Positions 8,462-18,687 are shown, numbered from the stretch's first letter. The stretch: 64,000 bases of DNA from Seohaeicola saemankumensis (GCF_020171285.1 NZ_JAIUZI010000004.1:62001-126000); one strand, 5' to 3'. Notes: a model not told the origin generated them from the letters alone. Numbers and translations are program-made.

Positions 8462-10195
8462 ATGGCGGCGGAAATTCACCCTAACGGACGTGCCGAGTTG
8501 CGCGCGGCCAGACAGCAAAGCCGGTCGCTTTATTGGGCGGTGGGCTTGTTCAGCTTTTTTGCCAACCTGCTGATGCTGACCGGACCGCTGTACATGCTTC
8601 AGGTTTATGACCGGGTGCTGGGCAGCCGGTCGGTGGAAACGCTGGTGGCGCTGTCAATGCTGGTGGCCTTTCTCTATGGCGTGATGGGCATTCTGGACTA
8701 TACGCGCGGACGGATCATGGCGCGGGCCGGGGCCCGATTTCAGGCGGCGCTGGACCACAGGGTGTTCGACGCGATGATCCGGCGGTCCGCCGTCGCGTCG
8801 GAACCCGAGGCACAGACCGGCCTCAGCGATCTGGAGTCGGTGCAGCGGCTGATTTCGTCGCCCGTGCTGATGGCGGTGTTCGACATGCCTTGGACCCCGG
8901 TGTTTCTGGCCGGGATCATGCTGTTTCACCCCTGGCTGGGGATGCTGGCGCTGGTGGGCGGCGCGGTTCTGGTCCTGATCACATTGCTGAATCAGGCGTT
9001 TTCCCGGCGTCCCGTTCTGGGCGCGAACATTGCGACGCATCGGGCCGCCATGATGTCAGAGGAAATCCGCAACGAGGCGGAAATGATCCAGGCGATGGGT
9101 ATGCGCGATGCCGCATTCGATCGCTGGAAAGGCACGCGCGAGGAATCGTTGGTCGCCAGTGTCACCGCCAGCGACGTGGGCGGTACCTTTTCGTCCATGA
9201 CCAAGACGCTGCGGCTGTTCCTGCAATCGGCAATGCTGGGGCTGGGCGCCTATCTGGTGTTGCTGAACGAAGTCACGCCGGGTGCCATGATCGCGTCGTC
9301 CATCCTGTTGGGGCGGGCGTTGGCGCCGATCGAGCTGGCCATTGGCCAGTGGCCGCTGGTCCAGCGCGCCGGGCGCGGATGGACCAACCTTGCCAAGCTG
9401 CTGGATACCGTCCCGCCGGAAGCAAAGCGCATGGAGCTCCCCGTGCCCAAGGCGAAACTGGACGTGCAGTCGTTGACGGTGGTGCCGCCGGGCGACACGC
9501 GCGCGCAGCTGCGCACCATCAGCTTCAAGATCGAGCCGGGGCAGGCCGTGGGCGTGATTGGCCCGTCGGGTGCGGGCAAGTCCACGCTGGCGCGGGCGCT
9601 GACCGGGGTGTGGAAACCTGCCGGCGGCACCATTCGGCTGGATGGTGCCGCGCTGGATCAATACGCGCCCGGTGTCCTGGGCGCGCACATCGGATATCTG
9701 CCGCAGCGGGTGCAGCTGTTCGAGGGCACGATCGCTGAAAACATCGCCCGGCTATCGTCGCAACCCGATGCGCAAAAGGTGGTCGCGGCGGCCAAGAAAG
9801 CGGCCGCACACGACATGATCGTCGAACTGCCCGACGGCTATGACACCAAGGTCAACGCTGGCGGCGGGCGTCTGTCCGGCGGCCAGATGCAGCGGATCGC
9901 CCTGGCCCGCGCGATGTACGACGACCCGGTGATCCTGATTCTGGACGAACCGAACTCGAACCTCGACAACGAGGGATCGGTCGCGCTGAACAATGCGATC
10001 AAGGCGATGAAGGCCGAAGGACGCTCGGTACTGATCATGGCGCACCGGCCCTCGGCGATCCAGGAATGCGAAATGTTGCTGGTGCTCGACCACGGGGCGC
10101 GGGCCGCCTTCGGGCCCAAGGACGAGGTGTTGCGCAAGATGGTCGCCAACCACGAACAGCTGCAGAAAACCGCCGCCATGGGAGGTGTCCGATGA
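8462..10195 (+). CDS. Type I secretion ABC transporter, permease/ATPase fusion (PrtD/HasD type)
   Basis: 577 residues from ATG 8462 ([13 protein letters not shown]), the usual length for the PrtD group, which lacks the N-terminal peptidase-like domain of HlyB. Six membrane helices cover about residues 20-300, including [19 protein letters not shown], which is typical. The ATPase domain has Walker [11 protein letters not shown]-loop region, signature [14 protein letters not shown] and Walker B VILILDEP. It would power export of an unfolded protein straight to the outside with an HlyD adaptor and TolC. The next gene overlaps by four bases and is that adaptor. No RTX substrate or TolC gene is present here. 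Confidence 0.93.
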   Translation: MAAEIHPNGRAELRAARQQSRSLYWAVGLFSFFANLLMLTGPLYMLQVYDRVLGSRSVETLVALSMLVAFLYGVMGILDYTRGRIMARAGARFQAALDHRVFDAMIRRSAVASEPEAQTGLSDLESVQRLISSPVLMAVFDMPWTPVFLAGIMLFHPWLGMLALVGGAVLVLITLLNQAFSRRPVLGANIATHRAAMMSEEIRNEAEMIQAMGMRDAAFDRWKGTREESLVASVTASDVGGTFSSMTKTLRLFLQSAMLGLGAYLVLLNEVTPGAMIASSILLGRALAPIELAIGQWPLVQRAGRGWTNLAKLLDTVPPEAKRMELPVPKAKLDVQSLTVVPPGDTRAQLRTISFKIEPGQAVGVIGPSGAGKSTLARALTGVWKPAGGTIRLDGAALDQYAPGVLGAHIGYLPQRVQLFEGTIAENIARLSSQPDAQKVVAAAKKAAAHDMIVELPDGYDTKVNAGGGRLSGGQMQRIALARAMYDDPVILILDEPNSNLDNEGSVALNNAIKAMKAEGRSVLIMAHRPSAIQECEMLLVLDHGARAAFGPKDEVLRKMVANHEQLQKTAAMGGVR

Positions 10196-11493
10196 GCGCA
10201 CAGAAATGGTCGGCGCGCCGCCCTGTAATCATCGGCATGATCGGGCTTCTCGTGCTGGTTGGCGGTTTCGGAACCTGGGCGGTGACATCCTCGATCTCTG
10301 GCGCCATCGTCGCCGGAGGGCGGATCGAAGTCGACCGGAACCGGCAGGTTGTTCAGCATCCCGATGGCGGTGTTGTGGCCGAAATCCTGGTCGAAGAGGG
10401 CGACTCGGTCGAATTGGGGGCGACTCTGATCCGGCTGGATTCAAGCCTGCTGCGGTCGCAGAAGCTGATTGTCGAGGGGCAGCTGTTCGAATTGATGTCG
10501 CGCCGCGGCCGGCTGGATGCCGAACGGGATGGTACATCGCATGTGACGTTCGACCCGGAACTGCTGGCCATTGCCGCAGAGCGCCCGGAGGTGGCCGAAC
10601 TGGTGCAGGGGCAGTCCCGCCTGTTCCAGGCCCGCCGCGATTCCGTCGCGCGCGAGATTGATCAGCTGGAGAAACGACGGGCACAGATCCGCGATCAGAT
10701 CGTTGGCATCAAGGCGCAGCAAAGCTCGCTCAAGGTGCAGATCGACCTGATCGCGAGGGAACTGGCCAACCAGCAGTCCCTGCTCGACAAGGGGTTGGCA
10801 CAAGCCGCCACCGTCCTAAACCTGCGCCGGACGTCGGCCAACCTCGAAGGGACGCTGGGCGAGCTGACCGCCAGCGAGGCGCAGGCCGAGGGTCGGATCA
10901 CCGAGATCGAGATCGAGATCCTCAAGCTGGGCACTCAGCAACGCGAAGAAGCGATCGCGCGCCTGCGCGACCTGCGCTACCGCGAGCTGGAACTGGCCGA
11001 ACAGCGCCGCTCTCTGCAGGAGCGGCTGGAACGGCTGGACATTCGCGCGCCGGTGTCGGGGATCGTCTATGGGCTGCAGGTGCACACACCGCGTTCGGTC
11101 ATCCGCGCCGCCGACCCGGTGCTGTACCTGGTGCCGCAAGACCGCCCGCTGGTCATCGCCGCGCGGGTCGAACCGATCCACATCGACCAGATTTTCGTCG
11201 GCCAGGAGGTCGCTCTGCGGTTCTCTGCGCTGGACCAGCGCAATACGCCCGAGCTGACGGGGACCGTGAAGCAGGTCTCGGCCGACGCTTTCGAGGATCA
11301 GGCAAGCCGGTTGTCGTTCTACCGGGCCGAGATCGTCTTGAATGAGGGAGAGCTGACGCGGCTGCCCGCGGGCACCGTGCTGATCCCCGGCATGCCGGTT
11401 GAAACCTTTATTAAGACCGAAGATCGCACGCCTCTGGCCTATCTGATCAAACCGCTGGCGGATTATTTCACCAAAGCGTTCCGGGAAACCTGA
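10192..11493 (+). CDS. Type I secretion membrane fusion protein (HlyD/PrtE family)
   Basis: 433 residues from ATG 10192, overlapping the ABC gene stop (ATGA). One membrane anchor lies at residues 12-32, then a lipoyl-like half ([19 protein letters not shown]), a long coiled coil from about residue 110 to 290, the second lipoyl half ([15 protein letters not shown]), and a beta-barrel end ([25 protein letters not shown]). That tail motif is characteristic of HlyD/PrtE adaptors. It would bridge the inner-membrane ABC protein to an outer-membrane TolC channel located elsewhere. No terminator was recognised in the 64-base gap after the gene. Confidence 0.93.
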   Translation: MSAQKWSARRPVIIGMIGLLVLVGGFGTWAVTSSISGAIVAGGRIEVDRNRQVVQHPDGGVVAEILVEEGDSVELGATLIRLDSSLLRSQKLIVEGQLFELMSRRGRLDAERDGTSHVTFDPELLAIAAERPEVAELVQGQSRLFQARRDSVAREIDQLEKRRAQIRDQIVGIKAQQSSLKVQIDLIARELANQQSLLDKGLAQAATVLNLRRTSANLEGTLGELTASEAQAEGRITEIEIEILKLGTQQREEAIARLRDLRYRELELAEQRRSLQERLERLDIRAPVSGIVYGLQVHTPRSVIRAADPVLYLVPQDRPLVIAARVEPIHIDQIFVGQEVALRFSALDQRNTPELTGTVKQVSADAFEDQASRLSFYRAEIVLNEGELTRLPAGTVLIPGMPVETFIKTEDRTPLAYLIKPLADYFTKAFRET

Positions 11494-11557
11494 TCGCCCC
11501 TTTTCCCGGTGATCCATCCCGGCTAGCGTCCCTGCGAACTCACAGGGGAGATGCGCG

Positions 11558-12016
11558 ATGAGCTTTGAGGCAAAACTGAAAGACCTGGGCGTCGAACTGC
11601 CGGATGCACCGGCACCGGCCGCGAACTATGTGCCTTTCGTACAGGTCGGCGATATCGTCTACGTGTCCGGGCAGATCTCGATGGACGCGAACGGGCTGAT
11701 CACCGGCAAGCTGGGCGACGACATGGATGTCGAGGCCGGCGCGGGTGCGGCGCGGCGCTGTGCCATTGGCCTTTTGGCGCAGGTCAAGGCGGCCTGCGGC
11801 GGTGACCTGGACCGGCTCGTGCGCGTCGTCAAGCTGACCGGCTTTGTCAACTCGACCGCCGATTTCACGCAACAGCCGCAAGTGGTCAACGGCGCCTCCG
11901 ATTTTCTGGTCGAGGCACTGGGCGAGGCTGGCCGCCATTCGCGTTCGGCCGTTTCGGCGGCTTCGCTTCCGCTTGGCGTGGCGGTCGAAATCGAAGGCAT
12001 CTTTCAGATCAAATGA
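11558..12016 (+). CDS. RidA (YjgF/YER057c/UK114) family protein, long form
   Basis: 152 residues with ribosome site CAGGGGAG upstream of the ATG. The start MSFEAKLKDLGVELPDAPAPAANYVPFVQVGDIVYVSGQ matches the longer RidA subgroup found next to GDPD genes. The segment RSAVSAASLPLGVAVEIEGIF contains the strand that in RidA ends with the carboxylate-binding region; the classical arginine of true RidA (R105 in the sequence context RxxV) appears as HSRSAVSAASLP, consistent with this subgroup. RidA enzymes hydrolyse reactive 2-aminoacrylate/imines; activity of this subgroup is not certain. Its stop overlaps the GDPD start by four bases (ATGA). Confidence 0.88.
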   Translation: MSFEAKLKDLGVELPDAPAPAANYVPFVQVGDIVYVSGQISMDANGLITGKLGDDMDVEAGAGAARRCAIGLLAQVKAACGGDLDRLVRVVKLTGFVNSTADFTQQPQVVNGASDFLVEALGEAGRHSRSAVSAASLPLGVAVEIEGIFQIK

Positions 12017-12783
12017 TCCCGGTTTTGCCTGACGCGTTTCTGCGCGTGCCGCTGGCCCATCGCGCGTTGCACGATCTGACGCAGCAGAGGCCCGAAAACA
12101 GCCGCGCCGCAATCCGCGCGGCGGTGGCTGCGGGATATGGAATCGAGATTGATCTGCAGCTGACCTCGGACGGGCAGGCGATGGTCTTTCATGACTACGA
12201 CATGGCCCGGCTGACCGGTGTTTCGGGGCCGATCCGGCGGATCACTGCGGCCGAGGCACAGGACATCGCGCTGAGCGGCGGTGACGGCGAAACCATTCCC
12301 ACCCTGCCCGAGGTGCTGGCGCTGGTGGCGGGGCAGGTGCCACTGCTGATCGAAATCAAGGATCAGGACGGTGGCATGGGGCCGGATATCGGTCCGCTCG
12401 AGGCCGCCTGCGCCCGGGCGCTGGCGGGCTATGCCGGTCCGGTGGCGGTGATGTCGTTCAACCCGTACAGCGTGGCCGAGATGGCGCGGTTGGCGCCCGA
12501 CGTGCCGCGTGGGCTGGTGACCAGCGCCTATGAGCCCGCCGATTGGCCGCTGTCCCGCGCCACCTGCGAGCGGCTGCGCGCGATCCCAGATTTTGACCGG
12601 GTCCAGGCGGCGTTCATCAGCCACGAGGCGGAGGATTTGCCGCGGGCCCGGGTGGCCGAGCTGAAGGCGCAGGGCGTGCCGGTGCTGTGCTGGACCATCC
12701 GGTCGCCCGAAGCAGAGGCAGAGGCACGGCGCATTGCCGATAATGTGACCTTCGAAGGTTACGCCGCGCCGCTTGCGGGTTGA
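12013..12783 (+). CDS. Glycerophosphodiester phosphodiesterase (GDPD family)
   Basis: 256 residues, starting within the last codon of the RidA gene. Catalytic motifs of GDPD TIM barrels are visible: AHRALHD with PENSRAA (the general HR), IEIDLQLTSDG with the metal-binding E and D, and VFHDYDMARLTG with the catalytic His; LLIEIKDQ supplies a further acidic residue. It lacks a signal peptide, so it should be cytoplasmic and would release glycerol-3-phosphate from glycerophosphodiesters. The next gene starts 45 bases downstream on the same strand. Confidence 0.92.
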   Translation: MIPVLPDAFLRVPLAHRALHDLTQQRPENSRAAIRAAVAAGYGIEIDLQLTSDGQAMVFHDYDMARLTGVSGPIRRITAAEAQDIALSGGDGETIPTLPEVLALVAGQVPLLIEIKDQDGGMGPDIGPLEAACARALAGYAGPVAVMSFNPYSVAEMARLAPDVPRGLVTSAYEPADWPLSRATCERLRAIPDFDRVQAAFISHEAEDLPRARVAELKAQGVPVLCWTIRSPEAEAEARRIADNVTFEGYAAPLAG

Positions 12784-12828
12784 TACCGGGCGGCAGGACC
12801 ACAGATAGTGGTCAGGCGCGGAGGGATC

Positions 12829-14016
12829 ATGGATCAGGCACAGATCGAAGTTCAGGTGCTGGCGTCGCTGTCTCAAATCACGGCGGCCGAATGGGATGCC
12901 TGTGCCTGCCCGGAGGTGGCGGACGGCGGGCCGCCGATGGATCCCTTTTCCACGTATCGGTTTCTCAAGGCGTTGGAGGACAGCGGATCGGTCGGGCGTG
13001 GCACCGGCTGGCAGCCGCAGTATCTGACGGCCTATCTGGACGGGATGCTGATCGCATGTGCGCCGATGTATGTGAAATCGCACAGCCAGGGCGAGTATAT
13101 CTTTGACCACAGCTGGGCCCATGCCTATGAGCGCGCCGGCGGGCAATATTACCCCAAGCTGCAGATCGCGGTGCCGTTTACGCCCGCCACCGGCCGTCGG
13201 TTCCTGGTTCGGCCGGGCTATGACGGGATCGGTCAGCAGGCGCTGGTGCAGGGGGCGGTGCAACTGGCTGCCGACAACCAGATATCGTCGCTGCATGTCA
13301 CCTTCTGCACCGGGGACGAGGCCGAGATGGGCGCGCAGATGGGGCTGATGCCGCGCGCCAGCCAGCAGTTTCACTGGCAAAACCACGACTACCCCGATTT
13401 CGACGGTTTCCTGGCCAGCCTGTCATCGCGCAAGCGCAAGAACATCCGCAAGGAGCGGGCGCAGGCCAATGCCTTTGGCGGCACGATCCACGAGTTTACC
13501 GGCGACGCTCTGCGGCCCGAGCATTGGGAGGCGTTCTGGGTCTTTTACCAGGATACGGGCGCGCGCAAATGGGGCTCGCCGTACCTCAGCCGGGCGTTCT
13601 TTGACGAGGTGCAGGCGCATATGCGCGATGACGTGGTTCTGATCTTGGCCGAACGCGAGGGCCGCTGGGTTGCCGGGGCGCTGAACTTTGTCGGGCGCGA
13701 GACGCTGTTCGGGCGTTACTGGGGATGCCGCGAACATCATCCCTGTCTGCATTTCGAACTGTGCTACTATAGGGCCATCGACATCGCGATCCGCCGGGGC
13801 CTGAAACGGGTCGAGGCCGGGGCGCAGGGGGAACATAAGCTGGCGCGCGGCTACCTGCCGACACAGACCCACAGCCTGCACTGGGTCGGAGATCCGGGGT
13901 TTGCGGATGCCGTCGCCCGGTTTCTTGAGGCCGAACGCGATGCCGTGGCCGAAGAGATCGAGGTGTTGACCGATTACGGCCCGTTCAGGAAACTGCAGGT
14001 GGAGGAACAAGAGTGA
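12829..14016 (+). CDS. GNAT-fold acyltransferase of the DUF482 (peptidogalycan biosynthesis) family
   Basis: 395 residues from ATG 12829, with GGAGGG just upstream; a GTG at 12808 would add seven residues. Typical features are [19 protein letters not shown] near the start, [12 protein letters not shown], the motif [20 protein letters not shown] followed by [12 protein letters not shown], and [21 protein letters not shown]. The C-terminal half has a Fem/GNAT-like fold in this family. The substrate is unknown; the old name peptidogalycan biosynthesis is not a proven function. Its stop overlaps the phhB start, so it is part of the ridA-GDPD-DUF482-phhB run. Confidence 0.88.
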   Translation: MDQAQIEVQVLASLSQITAAEWDACACPEVADGGPPMDPFSTYRFLKALEDSGSVGRGTGWQPQYLTAYLDGMLIACAPMYVKSHSQGEYIFDHSWAHAYERAGGQYYPKLQIAVPFTPATGRRFLVRPGYDGIGQQALVQGAVQLAADNQISSLHVTFCTGDEAEMGAQMGLMPRASQQFHWQNHDYPDFDGFLASLSSRKRKNIRKERAQANAFGGTIHEFTGDALRPEHWEAFWVFYQDTGARKWGSPYLSRAFFDEVQAHMRDDVVLILAEREGRWVAGALNFVGRETLFGRYWGCREHHPCLHFELCYYRAIDIAIRRGLKRVEAGAQGEHKLARGYLPTQTHSLHWVGDPGFADAVARFLEAERDAVAEEIEVLTDYGPFRKLQVEEQE

Positions 14017-14306
14017 TGGAACACCTGTCCGAAGAAGCCCGTGGCCCGTTGCTGGACCCGCTGCTGAAAAACGGCTGGACGGTCATGGCGGACCGCGATG
14101 CCATTACCAAGACATTCGTGTTCGACAGTTTTGTCGATGCGTTCGGGTGGATGACCCGCGCGGCGATCTGGGCCGAGAAATGGGACCATCACCCGGAGTG
14201 GCGCAATGTCTACCGCACGGTCGAGGTAATGCTGACCACTCATGACGTCGGCGGCCTGAGCGCGCTGGACGCCAAGCTGGCGCGCAAGATGGACAGCCTG
14301 GTCTGA
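14016..14306 (+). CDS. phhB: Pterin-4-alpha-carbinolamine dehydratase
   Basis: 96 residues, usual length. The active-site block [24 protein letters not shown] contains the HHPxW histidines, and [15 protein letters not shown] is the standard C-terminus. ATG 14016 overlaps the previous TGA by one base; a GTG three bases upstream is also in frame. The enzyme dehydrates 4a-hydroxytetrahydrobiopterin, normally with phenylalanine hydroxylase, which is not in this window. In many alphaproteobacteria it is an orphan and may serve another pterin, such as the molybdenum cofactor; this copy gives no extra hint. Confidence 0.93.
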   Translation: MEHLSEEARGPLLDPLLKNGWTVMADRDAITKTFVFDSFVDAFGWMTRAAIWAEKWDHHPEWRNVYRTVEVMLTTHDVGGLSALDAKLARKMDSLV

Positions 14307-14318
14307 CCCCGTATCGGT

Positions 14319-16226
14319 TCAATTGCTGGCAGGCAGCGTACCGGCGACGCGGTCGAACATAGGCGCCAGCGCGGCCGTCAGAAACCCGCTGGCGCAGGCA
14401 GCGGAATGCGCGCTACCGGGGCCATGACTGTGGGACGCGGCCGCCGCGCGCAACATCTCTGAGACCGGATCCGCCATGTGAGCCGGCGGGCGCCAGTTCA
14501 GTTGGCCCTGGCGGGTGTCGTCGGGACCACGTTCAAAGATCACCACGTCTTCCTTGATGGTTTTCAGCACCTTGATCTGGTCCAGCGTTTCGGGATCTAC
14601 CGCTGTCGGATCCTGCGACAGGATGATCAGATCGGCAAGTTTGCCGGGCGCCAGCGATCCCTTGTGATCCTCTTCGAAATGCTGCCACGCCGGCCAGATT
14701 GTCATTGCCTTGAGCGCGGTCATCACGTCGACCCGGTGGCGCGCGCCAATGATATCGCCCGAACGCGACCGCCGGGTGACCGTGGCATCCAGCACCCGCA
14801 TGCTGTCGGGAAAGGCGACCGGCGCGTCATGGTGGGTCGAGAATTTCATGCCGCGCTCCATCACCCAGCCGGTGGGCGAGATGTTTTCGGCGTTGATCGG
14901 ACCAACGGTCCGTTCCCTGTGCCAGTCGCCCCAGTAGAAGGTGTGCATCGGAAACAGCGAGGGAAACATGTCGAGCCGTTTAACGGCATCGACCTGATCC
15001 TCGCGCAGGAACTGACCGTGGATCAAAACGGCCCGCCGGTCGTCGTTGCCGTGTTTTTCGGCGGCGGTTTTGATCGCGGCGATCAGCATGTCGCTTGCGC
15101 CCTCGCCGTTGGAATGGGTCAGGATCTGGATGTCGTTGTCAAACGCCCAGTCGATCGCGTCAAAGACCTGATCGGGGCTGGCGGCGGAATAGCCGGCATA
15201 ATCGGCGCGGAAATGCGCCGGCGGCTTGTAATAGGGCCGGTCGCGCAGGGCGGTGAACCCCTGCGGAGAGCCGTCGATGGTCAGCTTTGCGCCCCCGACA
15301 CGGAACCGGTTTTCATAGTCCCGCGATACGCTTTGCGCGATGAAATCGCGGTCGACCAGAACGTCGGGATAGGCCACCACGTCGATCTTCAGCCCCTCGC
15401 TGCTGGCGGCGACCGCCGCCATCAACTGGGCCTGACCGGTTGTTGCGCGACCTTCCTGCGCAGTGGTGTACCCATAGCTGGCGACCAGTTCGGTCCCGGC
15501 CCGGAAAATGGTCATCGAGCCGTCGGTGTCGAGGTTTTGAAGAACCGCCAGCAGGGCGGCGAAATGCGGTGTTTCCTCGAGCACGCCGTTGGGTGTTTTC
15601 CCATCCTCGCCGCGCCGGATCACGCCGCCGGGCATCTCCTTGGACTCGGGTGTCAGACCGGCCAGAGCCAGCGCGGGGGAATTGGCCACACCGAGGTGGC
15701 CGGACTGGTGAATGACATAGATCGGGATGTCGGTCGAAACGGCATCCAGATCCTCGCGGGTCGGGTGGCGCTGTTCGGCCAGTTGGCTGTCATCATAGCC
15801 AAAGCCGATAATGGCATTGACGGCCTTGACCCGGTCGGCGTTCTGCGCGGCATATTCGGTCAGAACGCGCTGAAGTGACGGAATGTCGTTCACCGTCCCG
15901 TCGGGGGCTGCCAGCAGGTTGGCCGCCATTGCCTGCAGACCGACGGCAAAGACATGCCCGTGCGCATCGACAAACCCCGGCAGCAGCGCCTTGCCGTCTA
16001 GATCGACGATCCGGGTGTCCGCGCCATTGTGTTGCGAGATGTCTTTGGCGCTGCCAACGGCGATGATACGGCCGTCCTTGACCGCCAGTGCCTGCGCACG
16101 CGGCAGGTCGTCTTCCATCGTCAGGATTGGCCCGCCCTGATAGATCGTATCCGCGATCTCCTGCGCGGCAAGACACAGGGGCGTGGTCATGAACAGGGCG
16201 GCAAGTGGAACTAGGTTACGTCGCAT
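14319..16226 (-). CDS. Secreted amidohydrolase (YtcJ/amidohydrolase-3 family)
   Basis: 635 residues. ATG 16226 begins a signal peptide (MRRNLVPLAALFMTTPLCLAAQ, cleavage near residue 21), so the enzyme is periplasmic. The metal-binding GFVDAHGHVF motif, an N-terminal composite sandwich (GGPILTMEDDLPRAQALAVKDG), HSNGEGASD, and a late HHDAPVAFPDSMRVLDA segment mark the amidohydrolase-3/YtcJ group, which hydrolyses N-acyl or cyclic amides. The exact substrate cannot be told. The likely ribosome site GGGAG is inside a terminator-like hairpin (16228-16252) directly before the start, an arrangement treated as a separate finding. It is convergent with phhB. Confidence 0.86.
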   Translation of the reverse strand: MRRNLVPLAALFMTTPLCLAAQEIADTIYQGGPILTMEDDLPRAQALAVKDGRIIAVGSAKDISQHNGADTRIVDLDGKALLPGFVDAHGHVFAVGLQAMAANLLAAPDGTVNDIPSLQRVLTEYAAQNADRVKAVNAIIGFGYDDSQLAEQRHPTREDLDAVSTDIPIYVIHQSGHLGVANSPALALAGLTPESKEMPGGVIRRGEDGKTPNGVLEETPHFAALLAVLQNLDTDGSMTIFRAGTELVASYGYTTAQEGRATTGQAQLMAAVAASSEGLKIDVVAYPDVLVDRDFIAQSVSRDYENRFRVGGAKLTIDGSPQGFTALRDRPYYKPPAHFRADYAGYSAASPDQVFDAIDWAFDNDIQILTHSNGEGASDMLIAAIKTAAEKHGNDDRRAVLIHGQFLREDQVDAVKRLDMFPSLFPMHTFYWGDWHRERTVGPINAENISPTGWVMERGMKFSTHHDAPVAFPDSMRVLDATVTRRSRSGDIIGARHRVDVMTALKAMTIWPAWQHFEEDHKGSLAPGKLADLIILSQDPTAVDPETLDQIKVLKTIKEDVVIFERGPDDTRQGQLNWRPPAHMADPVSEMLRAAAASHSHGPGSAHSAACASGFLTAALAPMFDRVAGTLPASN

Positions 16227-16227
16227 G

Positions 16228-16252
16228 AAAAAACTCCCGGCAATGCCGGGAG
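16228..16252 (-). terminator. Terminator-like hairpin after the peroxiredoxin gene, overlapping the amidohydrolase ribosome site
   Basis: CTCCCGGC (16234-16241) and GCCGGGAG (16245-16252) form a perfect eight-pair stem with a three-base loop. On the minus strand it is followed by six T (16228-16233) and then, one base later, the amidohydrolase ATG. It fits an intrinsic terminator 64 bases after the peroxiredoxin stop. The last GGGAG of the stem is also the only ribosome-site-like sequence for the downstream gene. Confidence 0.7.
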
Positions 16253-16316
16253 CAAACCACTTAACGACAAGCCTGGTCAACGGGGAACGGCCGGACAGGC
16301 AGAACCCCGCTGGCAT

Positions 16317-16808
16317 CTACATCACTGCCAGAAGACCTTCGCCGGCTGTGGCCTCGCAGACGGTCGGGCCTTCCTCGGTCTGGACGATCTTGACCTCGCC
16401 GTCCTCGACAAGCAGCGCGTATCGGATCGACCGGCCGTGGAACCCGGAGGGGGGGAAATCAAAGTTCATGCCGATCGCGGTTGTAAATTCGCTCGCTGGG
16501 TCGGCCAGAAGCGTTACGCCGCCCTCGTCCGCGCCACTGGCCTGCGCCCAGGCGGCCATCACGAAAGGATCGTTGACAGACACGCAGATGATTTCGTCCA
16601 CGCCCTTGTCGGCGAACTGGGCGCGGGTGCGGATAAAGCTGGGCAGGTGGGCCGAGCTGCAGGTCGGCGTAAAGGCACCGGGCAGCCCGAAGACAATCAC
16701 CTTGCGACCTCTGGTCAGATCCTCCAGCGCGACCGCCTCTGGGCGGCCATTGTCGCCTATACGAAGCAAGGTTGCCTCTGGCAGCTGGTCTCCGGTCGAA
16801 ATCGTCAT
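16317..16808 (-). CDS. Peroxiredoxin, Prx5 type
   Basis: 163 residues. The peroxidatic site PGAFTPTCSSAHLPSF is the Prx5 signature, with the conserved Pro, Thr and Cys and the later Arg in FHGRSIRYALLVEDG. A second cysteine near the C-terminus (TVCEATAGEGLL) is placed as the resolving cysteine of atypical 2-Cys Prx5 proteins. It would reduce hydrogen or organic peroxides in the cytoplasm using thioredoxin or glutaredoxin/glutathione; no fused glutaredoxin domain is present. It is divergent from the FAD reductase gene across a 92-base gap, which may hold a shared promoter region. Confidence 0.93.
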   Translation of the reverse strand: MTISTGDQLPEATLLRIGDNGRPEAVALEDLTRGRKVIVFGLPGAFTPTCSSAHLPSFIRTRAQFADKGVDEIICVSVNDPFVMAAWAQASGADEGGVTLLADPASEFTTAIGMNFDFPPSGFHGRSIRYALLVEDGEVKIVQTEEGPTVCEATAGEGLLAVM

Positions 16809-16900
16809 GAATTACCTCTTTGATCGAATTGCGTTTCCATCCTGTGCGCATATAGGGTTTCGTCGGAACGAGACCAGAAAAATCGGGGGAAACAGGGCAG

Positions 16901-18112
16901 ATGAGTCATTTTGTCGTGATCGGCGCAGGGCAGGCAGGGGCATCTTTGGTGGCCAAGTTGCGCAAGGATGGGTTTGAAGGGGAGATTACCCTGATCGGGG
17001 CGGAGCCGGTCGTTCCCTACCAGCGGCCGCCACTCAGCAAGGCCTACCTGCTGGGCGACATGGCGTTGGAGCGGCTGTACCTGCGGCCCGAGAATTTCTA
17101 TGGAGATCAGAATGTCACCCTGCGGCTGGGTCAGACGGTGACCGCCATAGACCCGGCGGCCAAGACTGTGACGGTCGGCGATGAGGTGATTGCCTATGAC
17201 CAGCTGGCGCTGACCACGGGGTCCGATCCGCGCCGGTTGCCGGCCGCTATCGGCGGTGATTTGAAGGGCGTATTCACGGTACGCACCCTGGCGGACGTGG
17301 ATGCCATGGCCCCCTATGTCGTTGAAGAAAAACGCGTTTTGATCGTCGGTGGCGGGTACATCGGGCTCGAAGCGGCGGCGGTCGCGGCCAAGCGCGGCGT
17401 CAAGGTCACACTGGTGGAGATGGCCGACCGGATTTTGCAGCGGGTGGCGGCGCCGGAGACGAGTGATTACTTCCGCAAGCTGCATGGCGGCCATGGGGTC
17501 GATATTCGCGAAGGTGTCGGGCTGGACCGGTTGACGGGTACCGACGGCCATGTGACTGGCGCGGTGCTGAGTGATGGTTCCGAGCTGGATCTGGACTTTG
17601 TTGTCGTGGGTGTGGGGATTGCCCCGGCGACCGGTTTGGCGGAGCTGGCCGGGCTGGAAATTGATAATGGAATCAAGACAGATAGCCTTGGCCAGACATC
17701 GGACCCGTCGATCTGGGCGGCGGGCGATTGCGCCTCGTTCCCGCATGGTGACGGGCGGCTGCGGCTGGAGAGCGTGCCCAATGCCATCGACCAGGCGGAA
17801 TGCGTGGCGGGCAACATGCTGGGAGCGGAAGTCGGCTATGTGCCCAAGCCGTGGTTCTGGTCGGACCAATATGACGTGAAACTGCAGATCGCGGGTTTGA
17901 ACACCGGTTTTGACCGTATTGTAACACGTCCCGGAGAGGGTTCTTCCGTTTCGTACTGGTATTTCAAGGGGCCGCAACTGCTGGCGGTGGACGCGATGAA
18001 CGACCCGCGCGCCTATATGATCGGCAAGCGGCTGATCGATGCGGGCAAGACCGCCGACCCCGATGTGATCGCCGACCCGGCGGCCGATCTCAAGGCGCTG
18101 ATGCGCGCGTGA
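16901..18112 (+). CDS. FAD-dependent NAD(P)H:ferredoxin reductase-like oxidoreductase
   Basis: 403 residues. FAD binding GxGxxG is in VVIGAGQAGASLVAKLR, the NAD motif is in VLIVGGGYIGLEAAAVAAK, and WAAGDCASFPHG is the second FAD motif. Together with VPYQRPPLSKAYL these features define the putidaredoxin/rhodocoxin reductase group, which passes electrons from NAD(P)H to a [2Fe-2S] ferredoxin. No ferredoxin or cytochrome P450 gene lies nearby, so the electron acceptor is unknown. Its stop overlaps the rsmD GTG start (GTGA), indicating one transcript with rsmD. Confidence 0.92.
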   Translation: MSHFVVIGAGQAGASLVAKLRKDGFEGEITLIGAEPVVPYQRPPLSKAYLLGDMALERLYLRPENFYGDQNVTLRLGQTVTAIDPAAKTVTVGDEVIAYDQLALTTGSDPRRLPAAIGGDLKGVFTVRTLADVDAMAPYVVEEKRVLIVGGGYIGLEAAAVAAKRGVKVTLVEMADRILQRVAAPETSDYFRKLHGGHGVDIREGVGLDRLTGTDGHVTGAVLSDGSELDLDFVVVGVGIAPATGLAELAGLEIDNGIKTDSLGQTSDPSIWAAGDCASFPHGDGRLRLESVPNAIDQAECVAGNMLGAEVGYVPKPWFWSDQYDVKLQIAGLNTGFDRIVTRPGEGSSVSYWYFKGPQLLAVDAMNDPRAYMIGKRLIDAGKTADPDVIADPAADLKALMRA

Positions 18113-18669
18113 GGATCATCGCGGGCCGGTTCCGGGGCCGCCCGCTGGCGGCGGTCGGCAAGGGAGACGCAGGGGCGCATCTGCGCCCGACCAGCGACCG
18201 GGTGCGCGAAAGCCTGTTCAGCGTGCTGACGAGCCGCGATGCTATCGAAGGAGCGCGGGTGCTGGACCTGTTTGCCGGCACCGGGGCGCTGGGGCTGGAG
18301 GCGCTGTCGCGCGGGGCGGCGCATGTCACCTTTGTTGAAAACGGCCGGGTCGGGCAGGGGCTGATCCGGCAGAACGTGGCCAAGCTCGACTGCGGGGCGG
18401 ACACGCAGCTGATGACACGGGATGCAACGCGGTTGGGGGCGGCGCCGGATGCGCCCTGCGACCTGGTGTTCCTGGATCCGCCCTATGGCAAACAGATGGG
18501 CGAAAAGGCGCTGGCTGCTGCGCAGGCGGCGGGCTGGATCGCGCCCGGTGCGTTGATCGTCTGGGAGGAAAACGCGCCGATGGCCGCGCCGCCCGGTTTT
18601 GTCCTGCAAGAGCATCGCAGGTACGGCGACACCCATGTGACGCTGTTGACCCCCGCCGAGGCGGTTTGA
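18109..18669 (+). CDS. rsmD: 16S rRNA (guanine(966)-N2)-methyltransferase RsmD
   Basis: 186 residues from a GTG start that overlaps the previous stop. MRIIAGRFRGRPL, RPTSDRVRESLFSVL, VLDLFAGTGALGLEALSRGA (SAM motif I) and the catalytic LDPPYGK are all diagnostic of RsmD. The enzyme methylates G966 of 16S rRNA in the 30S subunit. The gene is convergent with map, and a stem at 18688-18716 lies between them. Confidence 0.95.
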   Translation: MRIIAGRFRGRPLAAVGKGDAGAHLRPTSDRVRESLFSVLTSRDAIEGARVLDLFAGTGALGLEALSRGAAHVTFVENGRVGQGLIRQNVAKLDCGADTQLMTRDATRLGAAPDAPCDLVFLDPPYGKQMGEKALAAAQAAGWIAPGALIVWEENAPMAAPPGFVLQEHRRYGDTHVTLLTPAEAV

Positions 18670-18687
18670 AATCACCGGCATACCGAT

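Noticed and set aside
8462..11493. RTX toxin operon around the type I secretion genes
   Set aside because: No RTX nonapeptide repeats or TolC gene in the neighbourhood; only the ABC and HlyD components are present.
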